Positions 1 through 6,130 of a DNA stretch of 13,860 bases are shown piece by piece. Made by a program: the position numbers and the translations under genes. Origin of the DNA: Nitrospira sp. Lineage in GTDB: Bacteria > Nitrospirota > Thermodesulfovibrionia > Thermodesulfovibrionales > SM23-35. The notes beneath the pieces are model-generated. The model had not been told where the DNA came from. It made no database searches and saw only the letters and a program-made list of their open reading frames with translations. The stretch is taken from contig VGWZ01000026.1 of assembly GCA_016873595.1 (NCBI GenBank), positions 1-13,860 on the forward strand, read 5' to 3'. Every line of letters starts with the position of its first letter. Position 1 is the first letter of the stretch.

Positions 1-924
1 TATCTGGTAAAAAAACTAATTTTGCTTATTCCACTGCTATTCGGTATCACATTGCTCACATTTATCCTTACAAAAGCTCTTCCTGGTGACCCTGTACTGA
101 GTATGGTAGGAGAGCGGGCACAACCCGAGGTTATTGAGAGAATAAGAAATGAGATTGGTGCTGATAAAGATGTCCTCAGGCAATATTTTGGATATATAAA
201 ACTTCTGCTGCAGGGAGAATTCGGACGTTCATACTATACGAATAGAAAAGTATTTGACGACCTCCTTTTGAAATTCCCACATACTCTGAAACTCGCATCA
301 GGCGCTATGATTATTGCTATCCCTGTTGGCTTGCTTTTAGGTTTCATCTCTGCATATAGGAGAGAGAGCATTGCAGACAGAATTATCACATCAATATCTG
401 TGACAGGTCTGAGCCTCCCGGTATTCTGGAGCGGACTTTTAATCATGCTGTTCTTCAGCCTTACACTCAAAATTTTCCCTCCATCTGGTACCGGTGACAT
501 AAAGTTCCTTATCCTCCCTTCGATAACACTTTCTCTACCTGCCCTTGCAACACTGGCAAGGGTTACAAGGAGTACACTCATAGAAATCTTTGATCTACCT
601 TTCGTGACTGCAGCGAGATCAAAAGGAATAGCAGAGTTTAAATTAACTACTATCCACGTCTTTAAGAATGCACTTATTCCCATTGTGACCGTGATAGGAC
701 TTGATTTCGGAAGTTATCTTAATGGTGCAGTACTCACAGAGACAATATTCGGTTGGGATGGTATCGGAAGATTCACCATGGAAGGAATAATAAAGAGGGA
801 CTATCCTGTAGTAATGGGATGTATAATAACAGGCACGCTTATTTTTGTGCTCATCAACACAGTTGTTGATATCGTTTATCATTACCTTGACCCGAGGATA
901 CGATTGCATGAAAAAAGCAGGTAA
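1..924 (+). CDS. DppB-type ABC transporter permease (5' end outside window)
   Basis: Inner-membrane permease of the binding-protein-dependent importer family that takes up di/oligopeptides or, in some members, nickel. The frame is open from base 1 (Y-L-V-K-K-L before the first possible start, a TTG at 22), and family members begin with just such a basic stretch followed by a hydrophobic helix. The true start is therefore probably a few codons upstream of the window. Visible features are the N-terminal helix followed by LPGDP (about residue 27), several hydrophobic segments, and the cytoplasmic EAA-like loop TAARSKG followed by ALIP, which docks on the ATPase subunit. The C-terminus has the family-typical LDPRIR. 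It overlaps the next permease gene by 17 bases, so the two subunits are probably translationally coupled. The substrate cannot be told from the permease alone; the binding protein and ATPases are not in the window. Confidence 0.93.
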   Translation, partial: YLVKKLILLIPLLFGITLLTFILTKALPGDPVLSMVGERAQPEVIERIRNEIGADKDVLRQYFGYIKLLLQGEFGRSYYTNRKVFDDLLLKFPHTLKLASGAMIIAIPVGLLLGFISAYRRESIADRIITSISVTGLSLPVFWSGLLIMLFFSLTLKIFPPSGTGDIKFLILPSITLSLPALATLARVTRSTLIEIFDLPFVTAARSKGIAEFKLTTIHVFKNALIPIVTVIGLDFGSYLNGAVLTETIFGWDGIGRFTMEGIIKRDYPVVMGCIITGTLIFVLINTVVDIVYHYLDPRIRLHEKSR

Positions 925-1711
925 GATTTCTATAGCTCTATTGGTTGTCATTTTGTTATTTTCTCTTTTTGCACCCCTCATTTCGCATTATGATCCTGAT
1001 AAGATAGACCTTGATACGATAAAAGAACCACCGAGTTCAAAACATTTTTTCGGTACTGACAATAAGGGTAGAGATATTTTTTCGAGAGTACTTTATGGTG
1101 GCAGGATTTCGATAAGTGTTGCTCTTATCGCTGCATTTCTATCTATGGGGATAGGCCTTATTGTCGGTCTCTGTTCAGGGTATTTCGGAGGAAAGATTGA
1201 CATAGCAATTATGGCCATGGTTGACTTGATACTTTCTTTCCCTTCATTCCTTCTTGCAATAGGTGTCTCAATTATCCTTCCCCCTGGTATTTATACTGTA
1301 ATGGTCGCGATTGCTGCAGTCGGATGGGCCTCGTTTGCACGACTTATAAGGGGATATATTTTGACCTTGCGGGAAGCGCCATTTGTGGAAGCTGCAAGGT
1401 CATTGGGATGCAGCAACATCAGGATAGTGTTTGTGCATCTCATGCCCCAGTGCATTTCACTGACACTTGTAATGATGGGGTTAAAACTTGGAGGGTATAT
1501 ATTGACTGAGGCTTCATTGAGCTTTTTGGGATTAGGTGCACAGCCGCCTACCGCAACATGGGGATCAATGATAAGTGCGAATAGGGCTTATATATCTTCA
1601 GCCCCATGGATGGTATTTTTCCCGGGATTGATGATTGCAATAACCGCGGTTTGTTGTAATATAATGGGTGATAATTTAAGAGACAGATTTAGTGTAAAGA
1701 TCAAAGAGTAA
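908..1711 (+). CDS. DppC-type ABC transporter permease
   Basis: Second permease subunit, 267 residues, pairing with the DppB-type protein to form the membrane channel of a peptide/nickel-type importer. I chose ATG 908 (MKKAGKIS) because GAGG at 894-897 lies ten bases upstream and the protein then begins with the usual basic-then-hydrophobic helix; the frame extends 21 codons further up without an obvious ribosome site. Family landmarks are HFFGTDNKGRDIFSR (residues 46-60), the cytoplasmic EAA loop EAARSLG (161-167) ending in HLMPQ, and EASLSFLGLG (201-210) followed by PPTATWG. Hydrophobic segments lie near 8-24, 68-90, 100-122, 128-146, 184-200 and 234-252. Its stop is two bases from the stop of the convergent DksA-like gene, leaving no room for a private terminator. 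Peptide versus nickel specificity is undecided. Confidence 0.94.
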   Translation: MKKAGKISIALLVVILLFSLFAPLISHYDPDKIDLDTIKEPPSSKHFFGTDNKGRDIFSRVLYGGRISISVALIAAFLSMGIGLIVGLCSGYFGGKIDIAIMAMVDLILSFPSFLLAIGVSIILPPGIYTVMVAIAAVGWASFARLIRGYILTLREAPFVEAARSLGCSNIRIVFVHLMPQCISLTLVMMGLKLGGYILTEASLSFLGLGAQPPTATWGSMISANRAYISSAPWMVFFPGLMIAITAVCCNIMGDNLRDRFSVKIKE

Positions 1712-1713
1712 CG

Positions 1714-2199
1714 CTACAATTCCTTCAGCTTTTCCTCTTCTTCTTGTTGCGTCTTGCAATCTATGCACATAGTGGTCACAGGCCTTGCATCAAGTCTTTT
1801 TAAATCGATCTCTTCTCCGCACTTCTCACATATGCCGAATATCCCGTGTTCTATCCTGTCTACAGCATTTTCAATTTTCTTTAACAACCTTTGCTCTCTT
1901 CCTCTTAATCTCAGCATGAAATTTCTGTCTGTTTCAGCTGATGCCTGGTCACCAATGTCAGGGAATATTGTCTGTCCAGGAAGCTCATTAAGCGCTTCCT
2001 CAGCTTCGGAAAGGAGTGCATCTTTCTGAGCTATAAGGCGTTTCTTTATCTCTTGTATTTTTTTCTCTCTGAGTGTAAGGGATTTGACTATTTTTGTCTT
2101 TTGTTTTTGATTTGTTGTTTTTTTGGACATTGGACTTTTCGTTGTTATCTTTTCTACTTTAGGCTTTTTCACTTTCTTTGTACTAAGCTTCTTTTCCAT
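1714..2199 (-). CDS. DksA/TraR-family zinc-finger protein
   Basis: Probable RNA-polymerase secondary-channel regulator of the DksA/TraR family, 161 residues. The start is ATG at 2199, preceded by AGGAG at 2210-2206; a longer frame up to 2244 has no ribosome site. Residues 1-45 are a lysine/threonine-rich, probably disordered extension. Residues 45-120 look helical (coiled coil). The tip motif DxxDxA that DksA uses at the polymerase active site is present as DIGDQA (81-86). A four-cysteine zinc finger follows (C124, C127, C145, C148), with the family sequence RLDARPVTTMCIDC. The acidic tail is EEEEKLKEL. Presence of both tip aspartates argues for a true DksA-type activity rather than a short TraR-like protein, although many bacteria carry several paralogues and this may be one of the auxiliary ones. 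Confidence 0.9.
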   Translation of the reverse strand: MEKKLSTKKVKKPKVEKITTKSPMSKKTTNQKQKTKIVKSLTLREKKIQEIKKRLIAQKDALLSEAEEALNELPGQTIFPDIGDQASAETDRNFMLRLRGREQRLLKKIENAVDRIEHGIFGICEKCGEEIDLKRLDARPVTTMCIDCKTQQEEEEKLKEL

Positions 2200-2243
2200 G
2201 AGAACTCCTGTAAAAAATTTCAGTAGATTAACAAAAATAACCA

Positions 2244-2249
2244 ATTATA
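2244..2249 (-). promoter_or_regulatory. Candidate -10 box for the DksA-like gene
   Basis: A perfect TATAAT on the minus strand at 2249-2244, about 45 bases upstream of the ATG at 2199, would give a leader of roughly 38 bases containing the AGGAG ribosome site. No good -35 hexamer lies at 16-18 bases, so this is a partial match in an AT-rich gap and only moderately supported. Confidence 0.35.
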
Positions 2250-2289
2250 GTCAAGGTAAATAGGATGCAAAATGATAAGTAATATGGGC

Positions 2290-2319
2290 TTGTCAAGTGT
2301 AATCCCTTTGTGGTAATCT
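2290..2319 (+). promoter_or_regulatory. Candidate promoter for dcd
   Basis: TTGTCA at 2290-2295 is followed after 18 bases by TAATCT at 2314-2319, resembling sigma70 -35 and -10 boxes. Transcription would start near 2326, just ahead of the AAGGGGA ribosome site at 2329-2335. The -10 match is mediocre, so confidence is low. It lies in the 143-base divergent gap shared with the DksA-like gene. Confidence 0.3.
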
Positions 2320-2342
2320 TCATCAAAAAAGGGGATCTCTCA

Positions 2343-2894
2343 ATGCTGAAGAATGACCGCTGGATAAAAAAGATGGCTGCAAAAGGAATGATAAAGCCAT
2401 TTCACAAGGAACAGATTAAGAAGGGTGTTATTTCATATGGTGTGAGCTCCTATGGATATGATATGAGGATTGCTGATGAATTTAAACTATTCACTTACCT
2501 ACAGAACACTGTTATTGACCCAAAGGCATTGGATCCGAAAAATTTTATTGATGTTAAAGGAAATATATGTATTATTCCGCCTCACTCTTTCGCACTTGGT
2601 CGTTCTGTGGAATATTTCAGGATTCCAAGGGAAATTATCGTGATATGTCTTGGAAAGTCGACCTATGCACGATGTGGCATCGTGATAAATGTCACGCCGC
2701 TTGAACCTGAATGGGAAGGATATGTGACAATAGAGATATCAAATACAGCACCCCTTCCCGTGAAGATATATGCACATGAAGGTATCGCACAACTGCTTTT
2801 TTTAGAAGGCTCAGAAATATGTGAGAAATCATATGCGGATAAGGCAGGAAAGTATCAGGCACAGAAGGGGATAACTCTGGCTAAGCTAAAATAA
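2343..2894 (+). CDS. dcd: dCTP deaminase
   Basis: Trimeric cytosolic enzyme of the dUTPase fold that deaminates dCTP to dUTP for thymidylate synthesis; 183 residues, normal for the family. I chose ATG 2343 because AAGGGGA (2329-2335) sits eight bases upstream and the protein then starts MLKNDRWI, like homologues; a GTG at 2310 would add 11 atypical residues. Landmarks are SYGVSSYGYD (31-40), PPHSFALGRSVEY (79-91), the nucleotide-binding GKSTYARCGI (104-113), TPLEPEWEGYVTIEISN (118-134) with E131 matching the catalytic glutamate, and the C-terminal YQAQKGITLAK. Some relatives also hydrolyse dUTP (bifunctional Dcd-Dut), and I cannot exclude that here. pyrF follows 129 bases downstream on the same strand with a repeat between, so co-transcription is possible and would group two pyrimidine genes. 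Confidence 0.95.
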   Translation: MLKNDRWIKKMAAKGMIKPFHKEQIKKGVISYGVSSYGYDMRIADEFKLFTYLQNTVIDPKALDPKNFIDVKGNICIIPPHSFALGRSVEYFRIPREIIVICLGKSTYARCGIVINVTPLEPEWEGYVTIEISNTAPLPVKIYAHEGIAQLLFLEGSEICEKSYADKAGKYQAQKGITLAKLK

Positions 2895-2905
2895 ATATTC
2901 TGACC

Positions 2906-2987
2906 GTCATTCCCGCTTGTCGGGTCTACGACTCGTAGAGAATCTTTCTGCGCGAACCAAGAAGGATTCTGGGCAAGCCAGAATGAC
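2906..2987 (+). repeat. Dispersed palindromic repeat, copy 1 (82 bp)
   Basis: The element is bounded by GTCATTC (2906-2912) and its inverse GAATGAC (2981-2987). It contains three hairpins: CCCG-CTTGT-CGGG (2912-2924), CTACGA-C-TCGTAG (2926-2938) and TTCTGG-GCAAG-CCAGAA (2967-2983). A second copy at 10333-10413 shares an unbroken block from GGTCTACG to ATCTTTCT and the outer sequences. Differences between copies in hairpins 1 and 3 preserve base pairing. It is short, non-coding and intergenic, like a MITE or REP-type element. It fills most of the gap between dcd and pyrF and could act on the read-through message. Confidence 0.9.
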
Positions 2988-3023
2988 ATCATGAAAACAT
3001 AATAGTATTGATTGAGGAAACTA

Positions 3024-3743
3024 ATGACTGCAAGCGAAAAATTGATACTTGCTCTCGATGTATCTGAGCATGCTCATGCAATTGAGCTTGTAGATAAATT
3101 TAAAGATTATGTAGGAATCTTTAAAGTTGGTATCGAGCTTTTTGTAACCTCAGGCCCAAAGATAATTGAAGATATAAATAAAAAAGGCAGAAAGGTATTT
3201 CTTGACCTGAAATTTCATGATATTCCAAATACTGTCTCAAAAGCAGCCATTGCTGCAACAAGGCTCGGAGTACATATGTTTAACATCCATACATCTGGCG
3301 GAGTGGAGATGATGAGAAGGTGCAGAGACAATGTTATCGAGACATGTCTTAAGGAAAATCTGGATAGACCGAAGATTCTTGGTGTAACAGTGCTCACAAG
3401 CATCTCAAAGGAGATTCTCAGAGATGAACTTGGAATCCAGTATAGTTTGAGGACGCATGTAAGGCATCTCTCTACACTTGCCCTTAAGGCTGGCCTTGAT
3501 GGTGTGATCGCATCTGCGAGAGAGGCTGCAATAATAAGGAACCATTGTGGAAGAGGATTTCTCATAATAACTCCTGGTATTAGACCCTCATGGACACCAC
3601 CTGATGATCAGAAGAGAACCATGACGCCTAAAGAGGCTATAAGAGAAGGAGCTGATTATCTTGTCATGGGGAGGAGCATCCTCAAACATGCAGATCCTTT
3701 GAAAGCGCTTGAACTGATAACCCTTGAAATACTTACTGCGTAA
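3024..3743 (+). CDS. pyrF: Orotidine 5'-phosphate decarboxylase
   Basis: Last step of de novo UMP synthesis (OMP to UMP plus CO2); a cytosolic TIM-barrel enzyme of 239 residues, typical for the bacterial type. ATG 3024 is chosen because GAGG at 3014-3017 precedes it; the TTG at 3012 overlaps that ribosome site. Landmarks in order are LILALDV (7-13), FKVGIELF (33-40), the catalytic D-K-x-x-D set in DLKFHDIPNT (D61, K63, D66), HTSGGVEMM (89-97), LGVTVLTS (119-126), GVIASAREA (160-168), the phosphate-gripping TPGIRP (183-188) and PKEAIREGADYLVMGRSI (202-219). The stop codon abuts the stop of the convergent GTPase gene with no bases between. No frame disruption is seen. Confidence 0.97.
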   Translation: MTASEKLILALDVSEHAHAIELVDKFKDYVGIFKVGIELFVTSGPKIIEDINKKGRKVFLDLKFHDIPNTVSKAAIAATRLGVHMFNIHTSGGVEMMRRCRDNVIETCLKENLDRPKILGVTVLTSISKEILRDELGIQYSLRTHVRHLSTLALKAGLDGVIASAREAAIIRNHCGRGFLIITPGIRPSWTPPDDQKRTMTPKEAIREGADYLVMGRSILKHADPLKALELITLEILTA

Positions 3744-4730
3744 CTAAAATCTAAACCAACTTTTTTTCGCTTTCATTTTGTCGAAATAATTCCGCATATC
3801 TCTGAGAAGAACATTTGTTTCTTTCTGCTCTTTTTTTGCATCTTTAAGTGTATTTTTAATCTCTGTGAGGTTATGCACTATCTCATTGAGGCTACTTATT
3901 ATCAAATCCAGTTTCTCTTCTGGAATGACAGGTACCTCTCTGACTTCCTTCACCACAACTTCCCTTGGAAGCGGAGTCTCTTTCTCGCTAGTTTTTTGAA
4001 TAGGTACCTCTTTTGCCTCTATAGGTCTATAGATAGTTTGTTCTATCTCAGGATATTCATACATTGATGATTCGATTATTGGCTCTGGTCCTGATTCTAT
4101 AGTGGTTTCAAAAACTTCCTCGATAGGCTGAAGTTTCGAACTCTGCTTTTTTTCAATGTCGTCAATTGCAAGTTTGGTGATATGGCGAAGAGAATCTTCT
4201 ACTCCCGAACCGTCAATAGCTACTGCCTCTATATATTCATATTTCCCGTTTTCATTCAGATCGTTGTTCAATTCATCAATAGATAAGATATTCGGAAGGT
4301 CCCTCTTATTGTATTGGAAAAGCAGAGGGATATCATCAGGGTTAATATTATTAGCAATGAGATTTTCGTGCATATTATTCAGGCTTTCAATGTTCTGTTC
4401 TCTCATCTCCCGTTGTGAGTCTGCGACAAAAATAACTGCATCAGCACCTTTTAAAACAAGTCTCCTTGTTGCGTTATACCTGACCTGTCCGGGTACTGTG
4501 TAAAGCTGGAACCGTAGAGAAAAATCTCTTATTTTCCCTATATCCACAGGCAGTAAGTCGAAGAAGAGTGTTCTGTCAGCCTCTGTTGCAAGAGATAAAA
4601 GTTTTCCTCTCTTCATCGGGCTAAGCCTGGAATGGAGGTATTGAAGATTTGTTGTTTTTCCGCTAAGTCCGGGACCATAATACACTACTTTAACAGTTGT
4701 CTCTTTTGTTGCATAATTAAACAGTGCCAT
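3744..4730 (-). CDS. MglA-like Ras-superfamily GTPase with coiled-coil tail
   Basis: Small GTPase of the MglA group (cell polarity/motility switch in Myxococcus), 328 residues, against about 195 for classical MglA. The G domain covers about 1-195: P-loop GPGLSGKTT (19-27), switch region TEADRTLFFD with R53, TVPGQ (78-82) replacing the usual DxxG, and NKRD for guanine recognition. R53 and Q82 fall at the exact numbers of the residues known to be catalytic in characterised MglA, so the switch should be hydrolysis-competent with a partner. Residues about 196-265 are a Glu/Pro-rich linker, and about 268-320 form heptad-like, probably coiled-coil sequence. The gene starts 5 bases after the stop of the GGDEF gene, with no clear ribosome site of its own, suggesting coupling. 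No MglB/roadblock gene is in the window. The cellular role here is inference. Confidence 0.9.
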   Translation of the reverse strand: MALFNYATKETTVKVVYYGPGLSGKTTNLQYLHSRLSPMKRGKLLSLATEADRTLFFDLLPVDIGKIRDFSLRFQLYTVPGQVRYNATRRLVLKGADAVIFVADSQREMREQNIESLNNMHENLIANNINPDDIPLLFQYNKRDLPNILSIDELNNDLNENGKYEYIEAVAIDGSGVEDSLRHITKLAIDDIEKKQSSKLQPIEEVFETTIESGPEPIIESSMYEYPEIEQTIYRPIEAKEVPIQKTSEKETPLPREVVVKEVREVPVIPEEKLDLIISSLNEIVHNLTEIKNTLKDAKKEQKETNVLLRDMRNYFDKMKAKKSWFRF

Positions 4731-4735
4731 AGCTT

Positions 4736-6130
4736 TTACATGAGAACATACACATCGTTTCTTGTATGATACTTGACGTTGTACATTGCCTCATCTGCGA
4801 GCCTTATGAGGTCCTCTTTAGATTTCGCACTTTCTGGATATGAGGCAACCCCAAAACTTGCGGTCATCTTAAGAGAGTATCCTTCTTTTTTAAGAAACAC
4901 ATAACGCTCGACTGACTTTCTTATCCTCTCTGCAATCCGTGCAGCAGCGTCAGGCGCTGTCTGAGGAAGGACAATCACAAACTCATCTCCTCCGTATCGT
5001 GCAACAATATCAATTGTTCTTAGACTTTTTATAAGGAGCTGGGCCATTTCAACAAGAACTTTACTCCCTACAAGATGACCATGACGGTCATTGATATGTT
5101 TGAAGTAATCAATATCCATAAATATAAGAGAGACAGAAGTATGATATCTATTTGAGCGCTGGATCTCCATCTCAATAGTTCTGTTGAGATATCTCATATT
5201 GAAAAGTTTTGTAAGGTCATCTGTGATCGCAAGTTCTTCCATCTTCTGATAAAGAGATGCTCTTTCTATCGCAATTGCTGTGTGGTCGACAAGCTTCATC
5301 AACAGGCCAAGATCTTCCTTTGTAAAAGGTCCACCTGTTGTTTTATTGACGATATCGAGAACCCCAAGGAGTTGTCCTCTGCTCTTTATAGGAATACACA
5401 TAAGTGATTTTATCCTGGGATTGATAGCACCTTCTATCTTTTTAAGAAAACGTTCGTCTCGTGAGACGTCTTGCACGATAATAGGTACACCTTTTTCTGC
5501 AACCCATCCCGAAATGCCTTCACCAATCTTGAGTCTGAGTCGCTGAATATTTCTTGTTTTCTTCGCATCCTTTTTTTCGAATACCAATTCACCTGTTTCA
5601 TGGTCTACTAAAAACACAGACCATGTCTCTGCCTTTGCGATATCTTTTGCTTTTTTCATTATGGCAGTGAGGATGTCGTTGAGATCTGAGGATGAGGTCA
5701 GGGTTTTGGTCACTTCTTCATAAAAATTCAGTTCATGATGTACTGTAGAGAGATCATTTTTTAATTTGTCATTTTCGAGAAGTATTTCTTTAACCTTAAG
5801 AAGCCTGTTGACAAGATACCCGAACTCCTTTACCGTTGGTGTGCAGATGGGGTAAATGAGGGGTTCGTTTAACCAAGGGATATATCCTCTCAATAAACTA
5901 CTGTCTAAGATAAGAATCTTTGGTATGTTTTTCGTGAGCTTAAGCAATTCTTTAAAAGAGGGTTCGATATTTTGTTCTTTATCTATAATGAGGAGGTCAG
6001 CTTTTTTATTTAATTTCGGTAAGGCTGTATCTAAAGATTTGAACTTGGTAATAGTATGGCCTTGTAAAATCAGGGCATTCGCATATTCTTTTTTGAGTGT
6101 GCTGCTCCCTATAAAATATATTTTAGGCAT
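4736..6130 (-). CDS. Pseudo-receiver/GAF/GGDEF diguanylate cyclase
   Basis: 464-residue signalling protein that should make cyclic di-GMP from two GTP. Residues 1-112 look like a degenerate response-regulator receiver: beta-strand IYFIGSS lacks the acidic pair, LLIID (46-50) matches the phospho-acceptor strand, but the conserved lysine region reads CTPTVKEF. A short coiled coil (113-140) leads to a GAF domain (about 140-295; LKIGEGISGWV, SLMCIPI, GVLDIVN). The GGDEF domain (about 300-464) has the intact active-site motif RYGGDEF (378-384) with MDIDYFKHIND (338-348). An RxxD inhibitory site (R371-D374) sits five residues before GGDEF, so product feedback is expected. ATGCCTAA overlaps the secA stop by 8 bases, strong evidence of co-translation with secA. 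The GAF ligand cannot be predicted from sequence. Confidence 0.93.
   Translation of the reverse strand: MPKIYFIGSSTLKKEYANALILQGHTITKFKSLDTALPKLNKKADLLIIDKEQNIEPSFKELLKLTKNIPKILILDSSLLRGYIPWLNEPLIYPICTPTVKEFGYLVNRLLKVKEILLENDKLKNDLSTVHHELNFYEEVTKTLTSSSDLNDILTAIMKKAKDIAKAETWSVFLVDHETGELVFEKKDAKKTRNIQRLRLKIGEGISGWVAEKGVPIIVQDVSRDERFLKKIEGAINPRIKSLMCIPIKSRGQLLGVLDIVNKTTGGPFTKEDLGLLMKLVDHTAIAIERASLYQKMEELAITDDLTKLFNMRYLNRTIEMEIQRSNRYHTSVSLIFMDIDYFKHINDRHGHLVGSKVLVEMAQLLIKSLRTIDIVARYGGDEFVIVLPQTAPDAAARIAERIRKSVERYVFLKKEGYSLKMTASFGVASYPESAKSKEDLIRLADEAMYNVKYHTRNDVYVLM

Noticed and set aside
234..981. Minus-strand open frames across the permease genes
   Set aside because: They lie antisense to clearly conserved DppB/DppC coding sequence and show no recognisable domain.
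2200..2244. Longer start for the DksA-like protein
   Set aside because: The upstream residues have no ribosome site and run over the -10-like box, whereas ATG 2199 has AGGAG.
2310..2342. GTG 2310 start for dcd
   Set aside because: It adds 11 atypical residues and overlaps the likely promoter; ATG 2343 has AAGGGGA.
4156..4503. Plus-strand open frame inside the GTPase gene
   Set aside because: It is antisense to the conserved G domain; its sequence is a by-product of the opposite strand.
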